Shown here one piece after another: positions 1 to 5,810 of a stretch of 9,245 nt of DNA. The DNA comes from Desulfobacteraceae bacterium (GTDB lineage Bacteria > Desulfobacterota > Desulfobacteria > Desulfobacterales > Desulfobacteraceae): contig PIVQ01000259.1 of the NCBI GenBank assembly GCA_003354055.1, positions 1 to 9,245 on the forward strand, read 5' to 3'. Each line of letters starts with the position of its first letter. The first letter of the stretch is position 1. The notes under the pieces were generated by a model. The model searched no databases. It saw only the letters and a list, made by a program, of their open reading frames with translations, and was not told the origin of the DNA. The translations under genes were made by a program, and so were the position numbers.

Positions 1-172
1 TCAGGCCTGATGTCATACGGTCCAGACGGTGTACCGGGAACAGGTTTTTCTCTTTTTCCATCTCTCTGACATGGTTGATGAGGGATTCACCGTCAACCGA
101 TGTATGAAAATCCACTCCCGGGTTTTTATCAATTACAAAAAAATCTTTATTTTCATCTATTAAGGTATACAT
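1..172 (-). CDS. RluA-family RNA pseudouridine synthase (N-terminal part, cut by window edge)
   Basis: Only the first 57 codons are present; the gene continues beyond base 1. Proteins of this family convert specific uridines in rRNA or tRNA to pseudouridine in the cytoplasm. The reading frame starts at ATG (172-170) and is preceded by AGGA about 6 nt upstream. It opens with an ENKDFFVIDKNPGVDFH segment typical of the beginning of the RluA catalytic domain and reaches HRLDRMTSGL. That segment holds the family motif HRLDxxTSGL, whose Asp is the catalytic nucleophile. There is no N-terminal S4 domain before the catalytic domain, so it belongs with the short, S4-less RluA types. The RNA target cannot be told from this fragment. 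Confidence in the family is high because the catalytic motif is visible; the exact member is unknown. Confidence 0.9.
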   Translation of the reverse strand, partial: MYTLIDENKDFFVIDKNPGVDFHTSVDGESLINHVREMEKEKNLFPVHRLDRMTSGL

Positions 173-221
173 AAAAGTCCTGATTTTGTATTTTTAAAAC
201 ACATTTCCAATAAATATAACG

Positions 222-415
222 ATACTGATTGATTTTACCATAGGCGTCGTAAATGGCTACTATTATGGTGAAAAAATTGAGTCGGTCAATAGAAATGAGT
301 TGAACATTAAAAAAGTACCGACCCAAGCGTCGTGGCAGCGTTTAATGAAAGTTTGAAAGCGCTCAAGACCAATGACGACTATGGCAAAATCATGGATAAA
401 TATATCCCAAAATAG
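222..415 (+). pseudogene. Remnant of a periplasmic family-3-type solute-binding protein
   Basis: Two short protein pieces in different frames read like parts of one amino-acid-type ABC substrate-binding protein. The first (about 222-315) gives FTIGVVNGYYYGEKIE, matching the segment where such proteins begin their second lobe (pattern xIGVVxGYxYG). The second (about 311-415) gives DPSVVAAFNESLKALKT followed by a short stretch ending DKYIPK and stop TAG at 413-415, matching the usual C-terminal helix. The pieces are in frames 1 nt apart, and roughly a hundred residues that should lie between them are missing, as is the whole N-terminal lobe. This is therefore a deletion remnant and cannot make a working protein. 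The pattern match is my own reading; no search was run. Confidence 0.75.
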
Positions 416-434
416 GGTTATCAGGATATTTTCT

Positions 435-466
435 CAAGTGCCTGTGGCTTAGGTCACAGGCACTTG
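435..466. terminator. Strong hairpin between convergent pseudogenes, possible bidirectional terminator
   Basis: A perfect 12-bp inverted repeat (CAAGTGCCTGTG at 435-446, CACAGGCACTTG at 455-466) encloses an 8-nt loop and overlaps the stop codon of the minus-strand YkgJ-like gene. Its place between two converging genes suggests a terminator. Neither side carries a clear T-run, so intrinsic termination is not certain; it could instead protect a 3' end. A second small palindrome (ATCATCGGGATGAT) follows directly at 467-480. Confidence 0.45.
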
Positions 467-1003
467 ATCATCGGGATGATATCTATTGTCCCGGCAATGG
501 ACAAGTTTTTTCATTCGAAACATAGCATCAAGTGCATTGATCCTTTTTTTAAACAGAATATTTTTCTTCTCTTTCTCAATCCAATATGATCGATCATTAA
601 AACAGGGATACGCATTAGTGCAGAGAACAGGCCGTTGTTCAAATGACAGGAAACATCCAGTTTTACGTAAAACCGGACACTGGTTCTTTTCGTTGTTGAA
701 GATCAATTGTTCGAACTTTGATTACTGACCTTCTGACATATGAAATATTGCAATAAAAAAATCTATATGGTTCAGTTTTTTTGGAAAATGCCATTTACAG
801 CAATCCCCTTTGCATACAGGGATGGATGTTTTACATGCTTGAGAATATCCTCTCTGAGTCGCAATGGTTTCCATTTGATATTTTAAGAGTTGAATCTCAT
901 TAATATGTGATTCGGCTATATCCCTCTCTTTTTGGGAAAAATTATTAAATTCATCCATTGCGATCAATAGATTTTTATGCATTTCAGTCTGCACATCTTT
1001 CAT
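449..1003 (-). pseudogene. YkgJ-like cysteine-cluster protein interrupted by one in-frame TAA
   Basis: The frame from ATG 1003-1001 to stop TAA 451-449 has 184 codons, but codon 94 (724-722) is TAA. Coding character continues unchanged in the same frame on both sides. The first half has charged helical sequence, then Cys57, Cys64 and Cys68-Cys69 (within VCKGDCCKWHFP). The second half has Cys109 (QCPVL), Cys117 (KTGCF), then ERP-like FEQRPVLCTNAYPC with Cys128 and Cys134. The order CxxxCC, CPxL, GC, RPxxC, PC fits the YkgJ/UPF0153 family, thought to bind zinc or an Fe-S cluster through conserved cysteines. The stop separates the two cysteine groups, so neither fragment should form the site. 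No frameshift is seen, which points to a recent nonsense mutation or a sequencing error. An AGAGGT-like ribosome site lies about 12 nt before the ATG. Confidence 0.7.
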
Positions 1004-1049
1004 ATTCCAATACCTCTTAAAATTGATAAACCAATCTTACAAACAGTTT

Positions 1050-1077
1050 ATTATATATTGCATTTTCAATGAATCAA
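1050..1077 (-). promoter_or_regulatory. Sigma70-like promoter for the YkgJ-like gene
   Basis: On the minus strand TTGATT (1077-1072) is followed after 16 nt by a perfect TATAAT (1055-1050). Transcription would begin near 1043, about 40 nt before the ATG at 1003. The match and position make this the likely promoter; it is predicted from sequence only. Confidence 0.6.
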
Positions 1078-1104
1078 GAAAGATCCGGATAACAAAGAAA
1101 AACT

Positions 1105-1132
1105 TTGATAAATGGATGAAATATCCTATAAT
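1105..1132 (+). promoter_or_regulatory. Sigma70-like promoter upstream of the MltF-like gene
   Basis: TTGATA (1105-1110), a 16-nt spacer and a perfect TATAAT (1127-1132) form a near-consensus promoter. It faces away from the YkgJ-like promoter on the other strand, with their -35 boxes 27 nt apart. The predicted start near 1139 would leave a leader of about 280 nt before the ATG at 1418, because no coding region lies between. Confidence 0.6.
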
Positions 1133-1224
1133 TAAACCTTGAACACAGCCAGACAATTCAACATGTAAACTGAGGCACAGCCGAATATTTTTACGGGGAA
1201 TATAGATACCCTACAATCGTGTCA

Positions 1225-1256
1225 CGGATGTAATACCGTTTTCGCGAAAACGTCCG
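1225..1256. promoter_or_regulatory. Perfect 16-bp palindrome within a larger hairpin
   Basis: CGTTTTCGCGAAAACG at 1237-1252 is a perfect palindrome. CGGA at 1225-1228 and TCCG at 1253-1256 can add an outer stem, with an 8-nt bulge on the 5' side. As DNA it resembles a dimeric repressor operator; as RNA the inner stem would have to give up the central bases as a loop. No regulator is encoded next to it, so its partner is unknown. Confidence 0.45.
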
Positions 1257-1298
1257 GGTCCAGTAAAAAGAGATAACAAATAATATGAGGAATCGTTA

Positions 1299-1392
1299 CA
1301 AAATAACTTGATCTAAATACCCTGAAGGGCAGAAACTTGTTTCCAAAACCCCTTAAATGGGTATTTTGAGAACAAAAGATCAAGTAATTTTG
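1299..1392. repeat. 94-bp inverted-repeat element in the leader
   Basis: CAAAATAACTTGATCT at 1299-1314 matches the reverse complement of 1377-1392 at 15 of 16 positions. Inside it, AAATACCC (1315-1322) pairs with GGGTATTT (1359-1366), AAGGG (1325-1329) with CCCTT (1350-1354), and GAAAC (1332-1336) with GTTTC (1339-1343). The result is a multi-tier hairpin with a 10-nt bulge (1367-1376). The shape suits either a folded leader RNA or a tiny palindromic repeat element. No target-site duplication is evident. Confidence 0.55.
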
Positions 1393-1403
1393 GAGCCGAT
1401 CCT
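1377..1403 (+). repeat. 27-bp direct repeat, copy 1
   Basis: This stretch, starting AGATCAAGTAATTTTGG and ending AGCCGATCCT, is identical over 27 bases to 6255-6281. It ends just before the ribosome site of the MltF-like gene and contains the right arm of the 1299-1392 inverted repeat. Flanking bases beyond the 27 do not match. A 27-base identity about 4.9 kb away is very unlikely by chance. Confidence 0.85.
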
Positions 1404-1417
1404 AAGGAAGGGAAAAA

Positions 1418-2881
1418 ATGAGTTTTAACCGTGTGTTGTTTCTTAGAGTCTTCCTATTATTGGGTATGATATCAGCAGCAGGGATATGCCTGCCGCCTTC
1501 TTCCATGGGTGTTCAGAGTCTGGGCGGCGCAGTCAAGCAGGTCACCAACCAGGAGTGGACCGGTGATTTTGACAAGATGGTTGAGAGAAAGGTCATACGC
1601 GCACTGGTTCCCTACAGCAAAACCCTTTATTTTCTTGATAGAGCAGCCCCCAAGGGTGCAGCCTATGATATGTTGAAACTTTTTGAAAATCATCTGAACA
1701 AAAAGCTGAAGACTAAACATTTAAAAGTTCATGTTGTAGTGATTCCTACATCCAGGGACAGACTTATCCCGGGCCTTATCGAAGGACTGGGTGACATCGC
1801 TGTTGGCAATATTACCATAACGATCGATCGCCTTAAATCTGTTGATTTTTCCGATCCCATGCTCAAGGGGGTCAATGAGATTCTAATTACCGGACCGGCA
1901 AGTCCCGGGGTAAACACCCTGTCTGACCTAAGTGACCAGACAATTCATGTCAGGAAATCGAGCAGCTATTATCAAAGCTTGATAGATTTTAACAAGCAAT
2001 TATCTAAACAAGGAAAAGCGCCGCTAAAAATAGTTGAGGCCAATGAGTACCTTGAGGATGAGGACCTGCTTGAAATGGTTAATGCCGGTTTGATTCCAAT
2101 GATCGTCATAGACAGCCACAAGGGGGAATTCTGGGCCCAGATTTTTGATAACATTACCCTTCATCCGAACATCAAGTTCAGAGAAAACGGTAAAATCGCC
2201 TGGGCCATACGCAGGAATACACCGATGCTGACCACAGAAATTAACGAATTTGTTAAGAAAAATAAAAAGGGCACCCTCCATGGCAATATGATTTTCACAC
2301 GGTATCTTAAGAATACAAAATATGTGGAAAACAACCTTGATGCAGACTACAGAAAACGGTTTAATGCCACCCTGGATTTTTTTAAGAAATATGGTGACCA
2401 ATATAATTTTGACTGGCTCATGCTTGCCGCTCTTGCATTCCAGGAATCAACCATTGATCAGAGCAAACGCAGCCATGCCGGTGCCGTCGGGGTGATGCAG
2501 GTCCTTCCGACCACTGCCAGGGACAAAAACATCGGTATCCCGGATATTGAGAACATTGATCAAAATATTCATGCCGGCACAAAATATCTTCGTTTTATGG
2601 CGGACCGGTATTTTGATGATCCAAAAATCGACAAGATAAACCGGGGTCTCCTGACATTTGCCGCCTACAATGCCGGCCCTGCCAAAGTCTCTAAATTAAG
2701 GAAAGAAACAGCTGAAATAGGGCTTGACCCCAATGTCTGGTTCAGGAATGTGGAAATTGTGGCAGCCAAACGGATCGGCAGGGAAACCGTTCAATATGTC
2801 AGCAATATCTTTAAGTATTATCTTGCCTATCGGCTTATTGTTGATAAAGAGGAACTCAAAACAAAAATCAAAAAACAATAA
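1418..2881 (+). CDS. MltF-like membrane-bound lytic murein transglycosylase
   Basis: This 487-residue protein combines a periplasmic solute-binding (SBP family 3) domain with a C-terminal SLT lytic transglycosylase domain, the layout of MltF. Such enzymes cleave the glycan strand of peptidoglycan, forming 1,6-anhydro-muramyl ends, in the periplasm. Residues 1 to about 30 are a hydrophobic signal segment. The SBP domain runs from about 45 to 310 and includes VDFSDPML. The SLT domain begins near 325, with the catalytic Glu343 in AFQESTID, then GAVGVMQVLPTTA near 354-366 and AAYNAGP at 415-421. A cysteine at 24 (SAAGIC) is not a good lipobox, since Ile at -1 is unusual, so lipid anchoring is uncertain. 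ATG 1418 is chosen for its AAGGAAGG site 6 nt upstream. The gene is apparently single, with a long structured leader, and converges with the next gene. Confidence 0.88.
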   Translation: MSFNRVLFLRVFLLLGMISAAGICLPPSSMGVQSLGGAVKQVTNQEWTGDFDKMVERKVIRALVPYSKTLYFLDRAAPKGAAYDMLKLFENHLNKKLKTKHLKVHVVVIPTSRDRLIPGLIEGLGDIAVGNITITIDRLKSVDFSDPMLKGVNEILITGPASPGVNTLSDLSDQTIHVRKSSSYYQSLIDFNKQLSKQGKAPLKIVEANEYLEDEDLLEMVNAGLIPMIVIDSHKGEFWAQIFDNITLHPNIKFRENGKIAWAIRRNTPMLTTEINEFVKKNKKGTLHGNMIFTRYLKNTKYVENNLDADYRKRFNATLDFFKKYGDQYNFDWLMLAALAFQESTIDQSKRSHAGAVGVMQVLPTTARDKNIGIPDIENIDQNIHAGTKYLRFMADRYFDDPKIDKINRGLLTFAAYNAGPAKVSKLRKETAEIGLDPNVWFRNVEIVAAKRIGRETVQYVSNIFKYYLAYRLIVDKEELKTKIKKQ

Positions 2882-2955
2882 GAATATGTGGATGAACGGC
2901 TGTGAATTGCAATGCAGTAGCGGTCGGAACTCTTGAGTAGCTGCATCAGGTACGA

Positions 2956-2967
2956 TGACCCGGGTCA
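2956..2967. other. 12-bp perfect palindrome in the convergent intergenic gap
   Basis: TGACCCGGGTCA lies in the 105-bp gap between the ends of the MltF-like gene and the unknown minus-strand gene. It could form a short stem, but no T-run follows closely on either strand, so a standard terminator is doubtful. A protein-binding site is the other option. Confidence 0.3.
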
Positions 2968-2986
2968 ATCAGGGTTAGTCCTAATT

Positions 2987-3523
2987 TTATTGCATCTCAA
3001 GTAAGAGTTCAGTCAAATCGGCCAATGCCTTTTTGTCTTTTGAATTGTTCTCTATTGTATATAGGGTATCTACTATCCCATCCAAAACATGCATCTTCCT
3101 TTTAAGGGTAGTGCCTATAGCCGATGGGGGCAATGCCACGGCAAAATGGAGGCAATAATGTGGACCCGCCTGGGGAAAATCTTCCAACGTCAAGGATGGA
3201 TAACTGGTGAGATACGGGTGATCCATTATCGCCACAACATCTTTTATATCTACGCTTCGAGGTAGATAGACATCAAGATTCATATCCATGGCCAAGTCAA
3301 CGTTAGTCCTTTTTAAGATCACCCGGCATGCCCAGGGCACTGCAGACTCTGAGGTCGGCGGCCGGTCGGGATCTTCCAGCATAATGGAAAGTTTATGGTG
3401 ATGGTATTCAGTCCAGCCTTCTTTCTTGGGATACGTATTTGGCGTGACGGCGAATGTTTTATTGTCGGTGAGTTCTTCAGAAAGAATCGGCCATATTTCC
3501 TTTTCGATTCCGTTTTTTATCAT
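2987..3523 (-). CDS. Unrecognised 178-residue protein
   Basis: I do not recognise this protein. It looks soluble: there is no signal peptide or membrane segment, and residues are mixed acidic and hydrophobic. Visible marks are a histidine run (EYHHHK, residues 39-44), a proline-rich turn (DPDRPPTSE), a conserved-looking segment DVVAIMDHPYLTSYPS in the middle, and an acidic helical tail ending LTELLLEMQ. ATG 3523-3521 is supported by AGGAG 7 nt upstream. It stands alone on the minus strand, converging with the MltF-like gene. Its 5' flank carries a hairpin (CCGGTaaaatACCGG, 3567-3581) and the 16-bp tandem array, which may bear on its expression. The clear ribosome site and full-length frame argue it is a real gene. 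Confidence 0.7.
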   Translation of the reverse strand: MIKNGIEKEIWPILSEELTDNKTFAVTPNTYPKKEGWTEYHHHKLSIMLEDPDRPPTSESAVPWACRVILKRTNVDLAMDMNLDVYLPRSVDIKDVVAIMDHPYLTSYPSLTLEDFPQAGPHYCLHFAVALPPSAIGTTLKRKMHVLDGIVDTLYTIENNSKDKKALADLTELLLEMQ

Positions 3524-3909
3524 TTTTTCTCCTGTTTGGAAAACTTAGACCTCACAGAGGTTGAAACCGGTAAAATACCGGGTTTGATTTCCAGTGGGTT
3601 TGATTTCCAGTGGGTTTAAATTCCAGCGGGTTTGAATTCCGCTGGATCTAAATTCCAGATGGATTTAGACTATAGAATTAAACCACGAAATCAGGCATAT
3701 GGATCATATCCGTCATCATGGTATTGAGCCAGGGAGATCGGCTCAAGATCTGTTTTCTGAAAATTTAACCATCTTTGGTAGGCCGCCGATGCTTTTGAAC
3801 CTTTATCTCACACAACCTATGATGGTTTTATTTCATATTTTTAAAAGTATCAAGAATAATCACGTAGCCGACAATTGGCGGGCGCAAAAAAAACGATCCC
3901 TATTAGTCC
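3524..3909. other. 386-bp intergenic region without a gene
   Basis: No convincing gene is present. It contains a hairpin at 3567-3581, the five-unit 16-bp tandem array (3580-3659), and an inverted repeat TTGAGCC (3724-3730) / GGCTCAA (3740-3746) with a 9-nt spacer. On the minus strand there is a run of eight T (3895-3888) after the antiporter stop, but no clear stem before it, so I do not call a terminator there. Confidence 0.5.
3580..3659. repeat. Five tandem 16-bp repeats
   Basis: Units start at 3580, 3596, 3612, 3628 and 3644 with exact 16-bp phasing. Units 1 and 2 are identical (GGGTTTGATTTCCAGT). Units 3 to 5 drift (GGGTTTAAATTCCAGC, GGGTTTGAATTCCGCT, GGATCTAAATTCCAGA), and a decayed sixth unit may follow to about 3669. 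There are no spacers, so it is not a CRISPR array, and the period is not a multiple of three, so it is not coding. CCAGCGG (3623-3629) and CCGCTGG (3639-3645) in neighbouring units form a perfect 7-bp hairpin with a 9-nt loop. The array lies 57 bp upstream of the unrecognised minus-strand gene. Confidence 0.85.
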
Positions 3910-5091
3910 CTATTCTTTCGGAGCCTCTACTTTAAGAACCCTTGCGGCTATGGAAATTGTCCAGCCCTGCAAAATCAGGGAGGCGATTACAACGATGAAA
4001 ACCTCGTTGAAAAAATGGACAGTTACAGGTCCGGGGCTGATGACGGGGATGATGGACAGGAAAATGGGGACTGCGCCGCGCAGGCCGACCCAGCCGATGA
4101 ATAATTGCTCCCTTAACGGGAAACGCAGGGGGGTCAGGCAGATCAGGGTGGCCAGGGGGCGTGCAATAAATATCAGTACGGCGGCAATGACCAGGGCATT
4201 GGAGACGTCGCCCGCAAGTTCCCGCGGGGTGACCAGAAGGCCGAGCATCAGGAACAGGCCGATCTGGCTGAGCCAGGCCATGCCCTGGTGGAAATTTGCT
4301 ATGCCTGTAATCGATCCTTTTACCCGGGCGTTAATGATGATGCCGCACAGGTAGACGGCAAGAAAGCCGCTACCGCCGAGCCAGGCGGTCAGACCGAATA
4401 AAAGCAGCCCACCGGAAAACACAAACACAGAATACAACCCTGTCTGCAGCGGGACGCGGTTGACCAGCCAGGCAATGCCGTAACCGCCGGCGATGCCGAA
4501 CATTGCGCCGAATCCCATCTGGGATGCAAAGATGCCTGCTGTGGACCACCCCAGGCTTTCCAGACCTAAATCAACAACAGAGACGAACATCAGGGTTAAA
4601 AAAATGGCAAAGGGATCGTTCAGACCAGACTCGATCAGGATGGTTTCCTTGCCCCGGCCTTTAAGGTTGATGGCTCTTTGCTGAAGCAGCATGAAGGTGG
4701 CTGCGGCATCTGTGGATCCCACCACTGATCCGAACAACAGTGCCGTGGCAATGGGCATGCCCAGCAGTAAAACGCCGAAGCCGCCGACGATGGCAGCGGT
4801 AAGACAGACGCCGACGGTGGCCAGGAGAAGCGCGGGGGCCCAGACCTTTTCCATATCCCTGAAATCTGTTTCCAGGCCGCCGGCAAAGAGGATGACGGCC
4901 AAGGCAATACTGCCCAGATCATAGGCCAGCTCAAAGTCGTTGAAATCATAGCCGCCCGGGCCGTCAACCCCTATGAGCATACCGATTCCCAAAAAAAAGA
5001 GAAGAAGGGGGGCGCCTGTTTTTATGGCGGCAGGCGACAGCAGGATACCGATAAAGAATACCGCTGTGACGGCTATAAGAAGGAATTCCAT
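3910..5091 (-). CDS. CPA1-family K+/Na+-H+ antiporter, NhaP2-like membrane domain only
   Basis: This 393-residue, highly hydrophobic inner-membrane protein should exchange monovalent cations for protons, helping pH or potassium balance. About 11-13 membrane segments fill almost the whole length. Key CPA1 motifs are visible: GSVVGSTDAAATF at 121-133 and ESGLNDPFA at 154-162, where Asn158-Asp159 is the ion-binding pair. GWVGLRGAVPIFLS near the C-terminus is also typical. The closest familiar relative is NhaP2/CvrA, but those proteins are usually about 570 residues with cytoplasmic TrkA-C and CorC/HlyC-like domains. This one stops right after the membrane part (RVLKVEAPKE). ATG 5091-5089 follows the SIMPL gene stop by 14 nt without a strong ribosome site, suggesting translational coupling. 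Substrate ion is not predictable. Confidence 0.87.
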   Translation of the reverse strand: MEFLLIAVTAVFFIGILLSPAAIKTGAPLLLFFLGIGMLIGVDGPGGYDFNDFELAYDLGSIALAVILFAGGLETDFRDMEKVWAPALLLATVGVCLTAAIVGGFGVLLLGMPIATALLFGSVVGSTDAAATFMLLQQRAINLKGRGKETILIESGLNDPFAIFLTLMFVSVVDLGLESLGWSTAGIFASQMGFGAMFGIAGGYGIAWLVNRVPLQTGLYSVFVFSGGLLLFGLTAWLGGSGFLAVYLCGIIINARVKGSITGIANFHQGMAWLSQIGLFLMLGLLVTPRELAGDVSNALVIAAVLIFIARPLATLICLTPLRFPLREQLFIGWVGLRGAVPIFLSIIPVISPGPVTVHFFNEVFIVVIASLILQGWTISIAARVLKVEAPKE

Positions 5092-5105
5092 GGTTACGCC
5101 GAAAT

Positions 5106-5810
5106 TTACCGGTTTAGCTCAAATACGACTTTTACCCTGCTCATGATCTCGATTTTTCCAAGGGCATATCCGCCGCCATCCGATGATCCGGATCTAAAAG
5201 GGGCCGCCTCTGCCATCATCATTTTTGATCTTCTGGGTTCGGCATAGGATGGATCGTCTTCAATCACCAGGGGGTCTCCCAGTTTAACATTCAGGGTTTT
5301 TGCCATGGTAAACGCTTTCTCCTTGGCAACCAGCAAGGCATCAACCCTTGCCTTATTCTGCGCCTCGATGCGCTTTGAATAGCCGTATCCAATATTTTGA
5401 ATACTCATATCCTTGATTTTTGCAAGGCCTATCCACAGGTGCTGATATTTTGAAAAATCAGTCAGCTTGAAAGTGATCTGGGAAGAGGCAAAATATCCTT
5501 TTTGGATTCTGCGCCCGTTTTCATGCTCCCAGTTTTCTCCAAACTGCATCATGGATGTCTGGGTATCATCTTTTGCAACACCTGCTTTACCGATAAAGGA
5601 TAAAACAGATCGAACGATATCGCTGTGCTGTCCGGCCAGTTCCTCAATACCCGGGCCTTTATTGGCAACCCGCAGGGACCAGAGCATTTCATCCGGTGTC
5701 ACTTCTACGATTGCGGTTCCACTTACTGTCACACGGGGCTCAATATCTTCTGCCCAAGCCGGCAGACTTAAAGCCAGGATAAAGATAAGTGTACAGAGTA
5801 TTTTTTTCAT
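5106..5810 (-). CDS. Exported SIMPL-domain (DUF541, YggE-like) protein
   Basis: The protein has 234 residues. Residues 1-20 are a clear signal peptide ending LPAWA before EDIEP, so it is periplasmic or outer-envelope facing. The rest matches the SIMPL/DUF541 pattern: a start with PRVTVSGTAIVEVTPDE, mid-segment helices rich in KAFTMAKTLNVKLGDP, and an end of MSRVKVVFEL. E. coli YggE of this family is linked to lower oxidative stress, but the molecular activity of the family is unknown. The ATG at 5810-5808 shares its A with the stop TAA of the preceding gene (TAATG), and GAGGG lies just upstream, so the two are likely translated together. It sits between a small one-TM protein and the antiporter in an apparent operon. 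Confidence 0.88.
   Translation of the reverse strand: MKKILCTLIFILALSLPAWAEDIEPRVTVSGTAIVEVTPDEMLWSLRVANKGPGIEELAGQHSDIVRSVLSFIGKAGVAKDDTQTSMMQFGENWEHENGRRIQKGYFASSQITFKLTDFSKYQHLWIGLAKIKDMSIQNIGYGYSKRIEAQNKARVDALLVAKEKAFTMAKTLNVKLGDPLVIEDDPSYAEPRRSKMMMAEAAPFRSGSSDGGGYALGKIEIMSRVKVVFELNR

Larger units (their letters stand above)
1139..1417 (+). other. Long structured leader ahead of the MltF-like gene, no gene seen
   Basis: Between the plus-strand promoter and the MltF-like start there is no convincing gene, but there are several inverted repeats. One is a perfect 16-bp palindrome at 1237-1252, inside an outer CGGA/TCCG pairing (1225-1256). A second, nested structure spans 1299-1392. The leader ends with AAGGAAGG (1404-1411), a good ribosome site 6 nt before ATG 1418. 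I do not recognise a known riboswitch class. It could be a cis-acting RNA, a set of protein sites, or a small repetitive element that landed upstream of the gene. Confidence 0.4.

Noticed and set aside
722..724. Recoded stop (selenocysteine or pyrrolysine)
   Set aside because: The codon is TAA, while known recodings of these kinds use TGA or TAG, and no insertion structure is needed to explain it.
486..728. 80-codon plus-strand frame opposite the YkgJ-like gene
   Set aside because: The minus frame carries the cysteine motifs; this frame is its shadow, with low-complexity Phe-rich sequence and no motif.
1285..1311. Eight-codon leader peptide MRNRYKIT
   Set aside because: Poorly spaced ribosome site and no regulatory codon run; its stop falls in the inverted repeat by chance as far as I can tell.
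3580..3659. CRISPR array
   Set aside because: The units abut without spacers, are only 16 bp and show no Cas genes nearby.
3888..3895. Eight-T run as terminator of the antiporter set
   Set aside because: No stable stem precedes the run on the minus strand.
3699..3935. 78-codon plus-strand frame after the tandem array
   Set aside because: No ribosome site, no recognisable motif, and it runs into the antiporter 3' end on the opposite strand.
3875..4354. 159-codon frame antisense to the antiporter
   Set aside because: Shadow of a GC-rich membrane gene whose own frame has clear CPA1 motifs.
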